A stretch of DNA of 64,000 nt from Serratia sp. FDAARGOS_506 (GTDB lineage Bacteria; Pseudomonadota; Gammaproteobacteria; Enterobacterales; Enterobacteriaceae), in contig NZ_CP033831.1 in NCBI RefSeq assembly GCF_003812745.1, positions 2,790,001 through 2,854,000 of the forward strand, written 5' to 3'. The notes below the pieces were generated by a model that had not been told where the DNA came from, did not search any database, and worked only from the letters and a program-made list of their open reading frames with translations. The position numbers were made by a program, and so were the translations under genes. Shown one piece after another: positions 18,636-25,761 of this stretch (position 1 is its first letter; every line of letters starts with the position of its first letter).

Positions 18636-19565
18636 GTGAACATCAGGGATTTCAGAGCATTGGCGCGCAGTTTGGTCAGAGAATTCGGCATGTTGAACAA
18701 GCAGAGCAACGGCTCGCGCTTTTCGCCGCTGCAGATCCATCTGATGATCGAAGTCAGCGAGCAGCCGCTGGGCGTCACCGAACTGGCGGCCCGGCTTTGC
18801 ATCGACAAGGCCAGCGCCAGCCGGGCGCTGCGCAGCCTGGTCGCCGCCGGCGTGATAGAAACGGTGGATCATCCGGATGACAAGCGGCACAACCTGCATC
18901 GGCTGAGTAAAAAGGGCGGCAAGGCGCTGGCCGGCATCGAGAGTGACGCCGACGGTTTTATGCAGGCGGCGCTGGCGCAGTTGGATGACGATGAGCTGGC
19001 GAGTACCACTGCGGCGATGAAAAAGATGACCGCGGCGCTGCGCAGCGCGCGCAAACAGCGCGACGCCAATCTACGGGTGCGGCCGATCGCCGAGCGCGAC
19101 GATGCGGCGATGGCGGCGATCATTCGCGACGTGTTTCGCGAGTACGGCATGGACAAGATGGAAGGCATCAGCCTGCACGATCCGGATCTCGATCGGCTGA
19201 CCGGTCTGTATCGCGACAACGGCGGCCACTACTGGGTGCTGGAGCGGGACGGGCAGGTGGTGGGGGGCGTCGGCGTGGCGCCGCTGGCGGGCGAAGAGCC
19301 CGGCTATTGCGAGCTGCAGAAGCTGTTCTTCAAACCCGGCGCGCGCGGGCTGGGCATGGCGCGCCATATGGTGGTGCAGGCGCTGAAGGCGGCGCGGGCG
19401 GCGGGGTATCGCTATTGCTACCTGGAAACCACCGAACAGTTGAAAGAGGCGATCGGGTTGTACCACGCGCTGGGGTTCACACTGTTGACGGAACGGCGCG
19501 GCAACACCGGCCATCACGGTTGCAACGTGTGCATGCTGAAAAATCTGAAGAACGACGATATGTGA
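18636..19565 (+). CDS. Bifunctional MarR regulator / GNAT acetyltransferase
   Basis: 309 residues. Residues about 1-140 form a MarR winged HTH (VTELAARLCIDKASASRALRS and the wing DHPDDKRHNLHRLS). Residues about 150-309 form a GNAT domain (acetyl-CoA loop LFFKPGARGLGMARHMV, then YCYLETTEQLKEAIGLYHALGF). Such fusions are known in many proteobacteria, but their substrates are mostly unknown. GTG 18636 is the probable start, with GGAGG-like purines (AGAGGAGC) upstream. It is followed by an anion permease 84 bp later. Confidence 0.88.
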   Translation: MNIRDFRALARSLVREFGMLNKQSNGSRFSPLQIHLMIEVSEQPLGVTELAARLCIDKASASRALRSLVAAGVIETVDHPDDKRHNLHRLSKKGGKALAGIESDADGFMQAALAQLDDDELASTTAAMKKMTAALRSARKQRDANLRVRPIAERDDAAMAAIIRDVFREYGMDKMEGISLHDPDLDRLTGLYRDNGGHYWVLERDGQVVGGVGVAPLAGEEPGYCELQKLFFKPGARGLGMARHMVVQALKAARAAGYRYCYLETTEQLKEAIGLYHALGFTLLTERRGNTGHHGCNVCMLKNLKNDDM

Positions 19566-19649
19566 GCGGTTTCAAGGTTAGCGCCCGCACCTTGTGTCAC
19601 CCTATTAACCGTTTGATAACAATCACAACGTCTTATCAGGGAGGAAACT

Positions 19650-20948
19650 ATGTTGGGGGATCCGATGGCGCTGTCCGCGCTGGTCACGCTGGTGGTCATC
19701 GCGCTATGGGCCAGCGCCCGCTTACCGGAGTATTTGGTCGCGCTGTTGTTCTTCGCGGCGGTGATGGTGTTGCAGCTGGCGCCCGCCGCGGTGACCTTTT
19801 CCGGTTTCGCGTCTTCCGCATTCTGGCTGGTGCTCAGCGGTTTTGTGCTGGGCACCGCCATCCGCAGCACCGGCTTGGCGGATCGCCTGGCCAACCGGCT
19901 CTTGCCGCACCTGGCCGGCTCCTGGCTCCGCCTGGTGGGCGGCGTGGTGGCGATAAGCTACGCGCTGGCGTTCGTCATGCCTTCCAACATGGGGCGCATT
20001 ACGCTGCTGATGCCGATCGTCATGGCGTTGGCCGAGCGCGCCGGTTTGGCGGAGGGCTCGCGCGGCCGCATCGGTTTGGCGCTGGCGGTGGGGTTCGGCA
20101 CCTTCCAGCTCTCCGCCAGCATCCTGCCGGCCAACGTGCCCAATCTGGTGATGAGCGGCGCGGCGGAAAGCGCCTACGGCAGCCACTTCGCTTATCTCTC
20201 TTATCTGCTGTTGCACGCTCCGGTGCTCGGGATCGCCAAAGGCGCGCTGCTGACGCTATGCATCTGCGGCCTGTTCCGTGCGCGGCCGCAACCGGTGGCG
20301 GCCGAGGCGGCGCAAACCCCGCTCAGCGCTGCCGAATGGCGGCTGATCGCGTTGTTGGGCGCCACGGTGTTGCTGTGGATGACCGACAGCTGGCACGGCA
20401 TCGCTCCCGCCTGGATAGGGTTGGCGGCGGCCTGTTTCTGTCTGTTGCCGCGTATTGGGTTTCTCAACGGCGAGCAGTTCGCCGCCGGGGTTAACGTGCG
20501 TACCTGCATCTATGTGGCGGGGATCCTGGGCTTGACCGCGCTGGTCAGCCATTCGGGGCTTGGCGATCGGCTGGGCGGTGCGCTGCTGGCGATGATGCCG
20601 GATCTGCATGGCAAACCGTTCACCGCATTCGGTTCGTTGGTGGGGATCGCCGCATTGCTGAATTTCGTGGTGACCGCCAACGGCGTGCCGGCGCTGTTTA
20701 CCCCACTGGCGCAGGCGTTGTCCGCGGGCAGCGGCTTGCCGCTGCTGACGGTGCTGATGACCCAGGTGATCGGTTACGCCACGCCGCTGCTGCCGTATCA
20801 GGCTTCGCCGATCGTGGTGGCGATGGGGATGGGCAAAGTGCCGGCGCGTGAAGGGTTGAAGCTGTGCCTGCTGTTGGCCGCGCTCAGCTTTGCGCTGCTG
20901 GTGCCGTTGGACTATCTGTGGTTCAGGCTGCTGGGGTGGATCCCGTAA
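19650..20948 (+). CDS. SLC13/DASS-type anion permease
   Basis: 432 residues, about 11 membrane segments. The DASS-like cues are FVMPSNMGRITLLMPIVMALAE in the first half and VVTANGVPALFTPLAQAL in the second, with a closing ATPLLPYQASPIVVAMG loop that resembles the substrate-site repeat. It probably transports a carboxylate or another anion with sodium; the substrate is unknown. A ribosome site AGGGAGGAAA precedes ATG 19650. Its 3' end overlaps the converging DapF-like gene by 26 bp. Confidence 0.8.
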   Translation: MLGDPMALSALVTLVVIALWASARLPEYLVALLFFAAVMVLQLAPAAVTFSGFASSAFWLVLSGFVLGTAIRSTGLADRLANRLLPHLAGSWLRLVGGVVAISYALAFVMPSNMGRITLLMPIVMALAERAGLAEGSRGRIGLALAVGFGTFQLSASILPANVPNLVMSGAAESAYGSHFAYLSYLLLHAPVLGIAKGALLTLCICGLFRARPQPVAAEAAQTPLSAAEWRLIALLGATVLLWMTDSWHGIAPAWIGLAAACFCLLPRIGFLNGEQFAAGVNVRTCIYVAGILGLTALVSHSGLGDRLGGALLAMMPDLHGKPFTAFGSLVGIAALLNFVVTANGVPALFTPLAQALSAGSGLPLLTVLMTQVIGYATPLLPYQASPIVVAMGMGKVPAREGLKLCLLLAALSFALLVPLDYLWFRLLGWIP

Positions 20949-21798
20949 ACAGCCCCGCGCCGCCGGCAAAGCAGTCTTCGTCCAACGTCAGGGTGGCGAT
21001 TTTATGCACCGGTCCGCGCATGCTGACCTGAAAATCGCCGCTGAAGGCGATCTGCAGTTCGCCGCCCGGCATCCGCACGCTAACCCGATCGCCGACTCGT
21101 CCCAACTTGCGCATCACGCTGGCGGCGGCGCAGCTGCTGCTGCCGGAGGCGAGGGTAAAACCGGCGCCGCGCTCCCAGATGCCGATACGCAGCGTCTGGC
21201 GATCGACTACTTCCACCAGTTGTACATTGGTGCGTTTCGGAAACAGCGGATGGCGTTCAATCTGCGGCCCGAGCCGATGCACCTGCGCCAGATCCAGTTT
21301 TTCCACCGGCACCACGCAGTGCGGGTTGCCCATCGACACCAGCGAAACGCTTAACGTCTCCTCCATCAGGGGCAGCGGATAGTTCAGCGCCTCCGGCAGA
21401 TCGATCAAGGCCGGCAGCGCCGCCGGGCTGAAATTGGCGCGCCCCATCTCCACGGTTATCTGATGCGCATCTTCCGCCACCTGACAACGTACGTCGCCGC
21501 CGGCGGTGTGCACCAGAAACGGCTGATGCCCCACGCGCTCGCTGTCGAACAGATACCGCGCGTAGATACGCAGGCCGTTGCCGCTTTTCTCCGCTTCGGA
21601 GCCATCCGGGTTGATGATGCGCAGGGTGGGATTGACGGCGTCGCCGCTGTCGATCAGCAGGCCGTCGGAACCGATGCCGTAATGCGGGTGGCACAGCAGG
21701 CGGATCTGTTCCTGGCTCAGGCGATCGGCAACCGAACGGTGGCATACCAGATAGTCGTTGCCCAGACCGTGATATTTGTGAAACAGCAGGGGAGTCAT
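20923..21798 (-). CDS. DapF-fold racemase/epimerase homologue lacking both catalytic cysteines
   Basis: 291 residues with the two-lobed DapF layout: FHKYHGLGNDYLVC at the N-terminus, IGSDGLL, RIINPDGSEAEKSGNG, SMGNPHCV, and WERGAGFTLASGSSSCAAAS. In true diaminopimelate epimerase the two acid/base residues are Cys in the CGNG and ACG(S/T)G motifs. Here both are Ser (Ser72 and Ser218, my numbering). Substrate-contact elements (GND, NPDGSEAE, NPH, ERGAG) are kept. So it is probably not the housekeeping DapF, but a paralogue with a changed reaction or a binding role. A strong ribosome site precedes ATG 21798. Confidence 0.85.
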   Translation of the reverse strand: MTPLLFHKYHGLGNDYLVCHRSVADRLSQEQIRLLCHPHYGIGSDGLLIDSGDAVNPTLRIINPDGSEAEKSGNGLRIYARYLFDSERVGHQPFLVHTAGGDVRCQVAEDAHQITVEMGRANFSPAALPALIDLPEALNYPLPLMEETLSVSLVSMGNPHCVVPVEKLDLAQVHRLGPQIERHPLFPKRTNVQLVEVVDRQTLRIGIWERGAGFTLASGSSSCAAASVMRKLGRVGDRVSVRMPGGELQIAFSGDFQVSMRGPVHKIATLTLDEDCFAGGAGLFTGSTPAA

Positions 21799-21865
21799 GG
21801 CGTTGCTCGGCTCAGCGGGAAGGAGGTTGCTACAGCTTACAACAGAACGTAGGCGTTAAAGCAAA

Positions 21866-21892
21866 CAAAAGGCGGCCTGAGCCGCCCTTTTG
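21866..21892 (-). terminator. Rho-independent terminator after DUF1471 gene 1
   Basis: GGCGGC (21871-21876), CTGA loop, GCCGCC (21881-21886), flanked by AAAA on one side and TTTT on the other, so it can work in both directions. On the minus strand it follows the 21913 stop by 20 bp. Confidence 0.8.
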
Positions 21893-21912
21893 CGCGATTG
21901 CCGGTGTGGCAA

Positions 21913-22170
21913 TTAATTGTAGATGATCGCGGTACCGTGCAGTTTGTTGTCGCCGGTGGTGGCGATGATCTGGAAGGATTTGGCGCCGGCTGCATCGGCT
22001 TTGGCCGCCAGTTTGTTTTCCAGGCTGCTCAGGTCGGAAGCACCGCTGACGGTGACGACGCCGGCTTTTTGCAGATCGGCCGGTTGAGCGTTGACCAGTT
22101 CGGCGGCAAAGCTGCCGAAGGAGACAGAGGCAAGTGCGATAGCAGCGATGGTCATTTTCAGGTTTTTCAT
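21913..22170 (-). CDS. DUF1471 (BhsA/McbA/YdgH-type) periplasmic protein, copy 1
   Basis: 85 residues. Signal peptide (MKNLKMTIAAIALASVSFGSFAA) and one DUF1471 domain (VVTVSGASDLSSLENKLAAKADAAGAKSFQII...LHGTAIIYN). E. coli relatives affect biofilm and stress tolerance; the exact role here is unknown. It is a close paralogue of the gene at 22364, and the two signal peptides are nearly the same, pointing to tandem duplication. The upstream region carries a TCGTTAA/TTAACGA palindrome shared with the second copy and the TetR gene. Confidence 0.9.
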   Translation of the reverse strand: MKNLKMTIAAIALASVSFGSFAAELVNAQPADLQKAGVVTVSGASDLSSLENKLAAKADAAGAKSFQIIATTGDNKLHGTAIIYN

Positions 22171-22216
22171 GGTCTTATTTCCTATCTTTGTTCTTTACGA
22201 TGTTTGTTTTGTAAGG

Positions 22217-22235
22217 TCGTTAAATTAATTAACGA
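22217..22235. promoter_or_regulatory. Operator-like palindrome upstream of DUF1471 copy 1
   Basis: TCGTTAA-ATTAA-TTAACGA, a perfect 7-bp inverted repeat 47 bp upstream of the ATG at 22170. A related half site, TCGTTAATTAA, lies at 22291-22301. The same AACGATCGATAA-type sequence recurs beside copy 2 and before the TetR gene. Confidence 0.65.
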
Positions 22236-22363
22236 TCGATAATTTAATGTTAGATGCCGGTTTGACGGATTGCAAGTATTTTTTTAATGCTCGTTAATTA
22301 ATTTTTTTTGACGCCCTGGCGTCGGGAGCTGAACTTCTCGCGATCCGCTGGTTTAATGCTTTG

Positions 22364-22621
22364 TTATTGATAGATTTCTGCGGTGCCATGCAGTTGGTTG
22401 TTACCGCCGGCGCCGATGATGCGGAAGGATTTTGCTCCTGCTTGATCGGCTTTAGTAGCCAGGCTGCTTTCCAGCGAGGTCAGATCGGATGCGCCGCTGA
22501 CGGTGATGACGCCGACTTTCTGTTGGTCAGCCGGTTGGCTCCGAACTAAATCGGCCGCGAAGCTGCCGAAGGAAACACTGGCCAGAGTGAGAGCTGCTAA
22601 GGTTAATTTTAAGTTTTTCAT
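22364..22621 (-). CDS. DUF1471 (BhsA/McbA/YdgH-type) periplasmic protein, copy 2
   Basis: 85 residues with the same plan as copy 1: signal peptide with ASVSFGSFAA, then VGVITVSGASDLTSLESSLATKADQAGAKSFRII. It is about two-thirds identical to copy 1 by eye. It is transcribed away from the TetR-family gene, with 176 bp between the two starts; that region holds the shared operator-like motif. No clear terminator follows. Confidence 0.9.
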   Translation of the reverse strand: MKNLKLTLAALTLASVSFGSFAADLVRSQPADQQKVGVITVSGASDLTSLESSLATKADQAGAKSFRIIGAGGNNQLHGTAEIYQ

Positions 22622-22682
22622 GATGTTATTTCCTTTCCGATAACGGTGAACAGAAGATTTTAATCCGCTTCGCTAATTTATC

Positions 22683-22756
22683 TTAACGATCGATAACTAA
22701 ATGCTAATAGGTTCTCGACGAGGGCGCAATATTTTTTTATAATGATCGTTAAGTTA
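22683..22756. promoter_or_regulatory. Two operator-like sites between DUF1471 copy 2 and the TetR gene
   Basis: TTAACGATCGATAA at 22683-22696 lies 61 bp upstream of DUF1471 copy 2. ATGATCGTTAAG at 22742-22753 lies 44 bp upstream of the TetR start. Together with the sites at 22217 and 22291 they suggest one regulator acting on all three promoters. Confidence 0.6.
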
Positions 22757-22797
22757 TTTGTGCTAACCCTGCTGTGGAGCGGGATAGGAGAGGAACG

Positions 22798-23442
22798 ATG
22801 AGCATCAATGAAACGGTCTGCGGCAAAAAAAGCCGCGGCAGACCGAAACAATTTGATCGCGACCGGGCGCTGGAAAGCGCGCTCGATCTGTTCTGGCGGC
22901 ACGGTTATGAAGCCACCTCGCTGGCCGATTTGGTTGAAGTGACCGGTGCCAAGGCGCCGACGCTGTATGCGGAGTTCGGCAACAAAGAAGGGATGTTCCG
23001 CGCAGCGGTGGAGCGTTATCTGCAGAAATATACGGTTTGCGCTAACCAAATGCTGGAGCAGGATCTGCCGGTGGCCGAGATCGTCGAAGCCTACGTGCGT
23101 TCTTCCGCCGAAGTGTTTACCGATCCCGACACGCCGTCAGGCTGCTTTATGGTATGCGCCTCCGCTGCGCTGTCGTCCGCGTCTGACGATGTCGCCCAGA
23201 TGCTGCGCAGGAAACATCATGCGCAGGAAGCGGCGCTGAAGGCCTGCTTCGATCGCAAGGTGCAGCAGGGCGAATTGCTGGCGAAAACCGACACCGCGCT
23301 GCTGGCGAAATACGTGATTTGCACTATTGAAGGCATGTCGGTACAGGCGCGCGAAGGGGCAAGCCGGAGCGATCTGCTGCGGTTGCTGGAGGCGTTGATG
23401 CTGGTGTGGCCGCGGCTCAGCCAGATTGGCAATAAGGTGTAA
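22798..23442 (+). CDS. TetR-family transcriptional regulator
   Basis: 214 residues from ATG 22798, with AGGAGAGGAA upstream; an in-frame ATG at 22774 lacks such a site. The N-terminal TetR HTH is complete (ALESALDLFWRHGYEATSLADLVEVTGAKAPTLYAEFGNKEGMFRAAVERYL). The C-terminal domain is of the TetR_C branch with DTPSGCFMVCASAA, known from AcrR-like repressors near oxidoreductases. It most likely represses itself and the two DUF1471 genes through TTAACGATCG-type sites. Confidence 0.88.
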   Translation: MSINETVCGKKSRGRPKQFDRDRALESALDLFWRHGYEATSLADLVEVTGAKAPTLYAEFGNKEGMFRAAVERYLQKYTVCANQMLEQDLPVAEIVEAYVRSSAEVFTDPDTPSGCFMVCASAALSSASDDVAQMLRRKHHAQEAALKACFDRKVQQGELLAKTDTALLAKYVICTIEGMSVQAREGASRSDLLRLLEALMLVWPRLSQIGNKV

Positions 23443-23464
23443 CAACCGGCCCGGCTTTTACCGC

Positions 23465-24164
23465 AATGCTGATCAGTTAGCGTTTTTCTGCAGGCGTTCG
23501 TGACATTTTCGGTCGATAAAAGTGAGATGCCCCATGTGGCTCCTGCACCTCGACCGAGCCAGGGGCCGAAGGCGCGGCCCCTGGCAACCCGCGCCTTTGC
23601 CCTATCAGACGGTTGGCTTTGCCAACTTTACTCAGCCCATCCCTGGGCCTCGCCCCTTCGGGGCCGCTGCAAGCAGCGTTCAAATCTGCTCCAGGCAGAT
23701 TTGTCCTATCTCCGCCATAGCGCATTGAGGCCGGTTGCGACAGGCGTCCCTGCCTGTCTCACCTGAAACCGCCGTCCATGGCGGTTTCTCCTAATGCGCT
23801 ATGCCTGCGTTCGGCGTCTTCAAGGGCGCCCAACACCGCGCTCATCTCCAACTTCTCTACCAGAACCTCATAAGCGACAGATTTCCCGGTAGCAGCCAGC
23901 TCAGGTGTTGACCTTTGGCGCGCATCACCGGCTGCCGAGCAAGGCGGCGTTGTCAGGGGCAACCGGCCAGGGAAGGCCGGTTGAGGCGAGACTAACAGGG
24001 ACGTTTGTCGCAGCCGACCCGCCCGACAACGCAGACGCGGCGAGGGTATCCGCGTAGCGGACAGACGGTGTTAAGCGAAGGCGCGGGTGGAGGGGCCGCG
24101 CCATCGGCCCCTCCAATTGCCGTTCATATTGGCCACAGAGAAATGCGGACATTTACGGCAATTC
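23465..24164. repeat. 700-bp structured repeat element, full copy
   Basis: Fills most of the 812-bp gap between the TetR gene and metQ-like gene. Its left 104 bp (23465-23568) and right about 46 bp (24119-24164) recur, joined directly, at 63034-63178. Perfect stems inside: 23559-23567/23576-23584, 23612-23617/23621-23626, 23681-23689/23695-23703, a closing stem 23716-23726/23793-23803 around hairpins 23739-23758 and 23765-23788, 23960-23968/23975-23983 within 23947-23954/24025-24032, and 24089-24097/24106-24114. An 11-bp pair, 23587-23597/24078-24088, closes the whole core. It may act as RNA or as folded DNA. No transposase and no clear target duplication are visible. Confidence 0.75.
23759..23962 (-). 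CDS. Doubtful small protein inside the structured repeat
   Basis: A 67-codon minus-strand frame. Its second half (SVAYEVLVEKLEMSAVLGA and on to a TAMDGGFR end) reads like an amphipathic helical peptide, and I have a faint memory of similar small proteins in enteric satellite-type elements. Against it: the frame overlaps the paired stems at 23716-23803 and 23765-23788, its first part is low-complexity, and no clear ribosome site is seen. Confidence 0.25.
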   Translation of the reverse strand: MPLTTPPCSAAGDARQRSTPELAATGKSVAYEVLVEKLEMSAVLGALEDAERRHSALGETAMDGGFR

Positions 24165-24191
24165 CCCTGCACAGAACGCCCAGAGGCTGGA

Positions 24192-24227
24192 TAAAAAAAT
24201 GCCACTCAGGCTTAAGTGAGCGGCATT
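24192..24227 (-). terminator. Rho-independent terminator of the metNIQ-like operon
   Basis: Read on the minus strand: AATGCCGCTCA, loop, TGAGTGGCATT, then TTTTTTAT. It lies 28 bp past the stop at 24255. A related but weaker hairpin follows the short repeat copy (63212-63241), so it may have travelled with that element. Confidence 0.8.
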
Positions 24228-24254
24228 GCGGCTTTTACCGGGCCGTTTAACCCA

Positions 24255-25076
24255 TTACTGATTGACCGGGATCACCGCGCCCTGGTATTTCTCGCGGATA
24301 AAGTCCTGAATCGGTTTGGAGTGCAGCACCTTGACCAGCGCCACGATCTCCGGCTTGTTCACATCGGCCTTGTGCACGGTGATGATGTTGGCGTACGGGT
24401 TATTTTCGCCGCTTTCGACCGCGATCGGATCTTTGGTCGGATTCAGCCCGGCGTCGATGGCGTAGTTGGCGTTGATCACCACCGCGTCGCCTTCGTCGTT
24501 GTTGTACATCTGCGGCAGCAGCGCGCCCTCAACGTTGGCCTGGAACTTCAGGTGTTTCGGGTTTTCCACCACGTCGGTGATGCGCGCGTCCACCTTGCTC
24601 ACCCCCGGCTTCAGCTTGATCACGCCTTCCCGTTCAAAAATAGACAGAATGCGGCCTTCTTCCGCCACCGCGTCGCGCATGATGATTTTGCCGTTTTCCG
24701 GCAGGTCTTTCAGGCTTTTGTACTTCTTAGAGTAGATGCCGATAGGCTCAATATGGATCGCGCCGGCGCTGACGAAGTCGTAGCTTTTGTCGTCGGCGTG
24801 GTCTTTCAGCACCGAGTTCAGGTAAGGCACGTGCTGGAAGTAGTTGGCGTCGATGTCGTGGCTGGCCAGCGCGGTGTTCGGCAGGATGTAGTCCTGAAAG
24901 CGCTTGATCTGCAGATCGATGCCTTCCTTCGCCAGTATCGGCTTGGCCTGTTCGAGGATCTCGGCGTGCGGCACGTTGGAGGCGCCGACCACCAGCTTGG
25001 TCGCTGCCGTGGCGCCAAAAGAGGCGAGGGTGGCGACGGAGGCGAAAGCCAACATCAGTAGGTGTTTTTTCATCAT
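24255..25076 (-). CDS. MetQ-like periplasmic substrate-binding protein of a MetNIQ-type ABC transporter
   Basis: 273 residues, NLPA/MetQ family (LVVGASNVPHAEILEQ, then DYILPNTALASHDIDANYFQHVPYL and DVVENPKHLKF). Unlike E. coli MetQ it has a plain Sec signal peptide (ASFGATAATK) without a lipobox cysteine, so it should be soluble in the periplasm. Ligand may be methionine, an oxidised or D-form, or another sulfur compound. It is last in the order ATPase-permease-binding protein, 16 bp after the permease gene. Confidence 0.88.
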   Translation of the reverse strand: MMKKHLLMLAFASVATLASFGATAATKLVVGASNVPHAEILEQAKPILAKEGIDLQIKRFQDYILPNTALASHDIDANYFQHVPYLNSVLKDHADDKSYDFVSAGAIHIEPIGIYSKKYKSLKDLPENGKIIMRDAVAEEGRILSIFEREGVIKLKPGVSKVDARITDVVENPKHLKFQANVEGALLPQMYNNDEGDAVVINANYAIDAGLNPTKDPIAVESGENNPYANIITVHKADVNKPEIVALVKVLHSKPIQDFIREKYQGAVIPVNQ

Positions 25077-25092
25077 CGTTTTCCTTGGTTAA

Positions 25093-25761
25093 TTAACGTT
25101 TATCGAGCGTTCTTGTTAGGGTGTCGCCGATGAACTGAATGACGAAAACGATCAGCAGAATCGTCAGCGTCGCCACCAGCGTCACGTCACTGTGGTTGCG
25201 TTGGAATCCTTCCAGATAGGCCAGGTTGCCCAGGCCACCGGCGCCGATCACTCCGGCCATCGCGGTGTAGCTCACCAGCGCGATCAGGGTGACGGTGATG
25301 CCGGAAACCAGCGCCGGCGAGCTCTCCGGCAGCAATACGCGGAAAATCAGGGTGCGGTTTTTGGCGCCCATCGAGCGCGCCGCTTCGATTACCCCTTTGT
25401 CGACCTCGCGCAGCGCGATCTCCACCAACCGGGCGTAGAACGGCGCCGCGCCGACGATCAGCGCCGGCAGGGCCGCGTCCGCGCCGAGAATGGTGCCGAT
25501 CAGCGACTTGGTGAACGGGATCAGCAGCACGATCAGGATGATGAACGGAATGGAGCGGAAGACGTTGACCAGTACGGAGATCAGCGAGTAGACCGTCCGG
25601 TTTTGCAACAGCTGGCCCTTCGAGGTTAAAAACAGCAGCACGCCGAGCGCGATGCCCAGCACCAGCGTGGCCAAACCGGCGATGCCGGTCATGTACAGCG
25701 TTTCCCAGGTGGCGTCCCACAGTTGGTCCAGACGCAGGTGGGGGAATAGGGATTCAATCAT
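25093..25761 (-). CDS. MetI-like ABC transporter permease
   Basis: 222 residues, five to six membrane segments, and the BPD permease signature near EAARSMGAKNRTLIFRVLLPES (EAA loop that docks on the ATPase). RSIPFIILIVLLIPFTKS is characteristic of the MetI branch. Its start overlaps the end of the ATPase gene by 8 bp, so translation is probably coupled. Confidence 0.9.
   Translation of the reverse strand: MIESLFPHLRLDQLWDATWETLYMTGIAGLATLVLGIALGVLLFLTSKGQLLQNRTVYSLISVLVNVFRSIPFIILIVLLIPFTKSLIGTILGADAALPALIVGAAPFYARLVEIALREVDKGVIEAARSMGAKNRTLIFRVLLPESSPALVSGITVTLIALVSYTAMAGVIGAGGLGNLAYLEGFQRNHSDVTLVATLTILLIVFVIQFIGDTLTRTLDKR

Noticed and set aside
20923-21798. Considered as housekeeping diaminopimelate epimerase
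   Set aside because: Both catalytic cysteines are serine, and the gene is not in the usual dapF-xerC neighbourhood.
23500-23766. 88-codon frame across the structured repeat (the kind sometimes annotated as DUF1472 or a transporter fragment)
   Set aside because: It runs straight through several perfect hairpins and ends within the element. The other frames are open too. The conserved signal is in base pairing, not in the protein.
24255-25076. Considered as the canonical methionine lipoprotein MetQ
   Set aside because: No lipobox cysteine near the signal peptide end, and the sequence differs from E. coli MetQ outside the shared motifs; called MetQ-like only.
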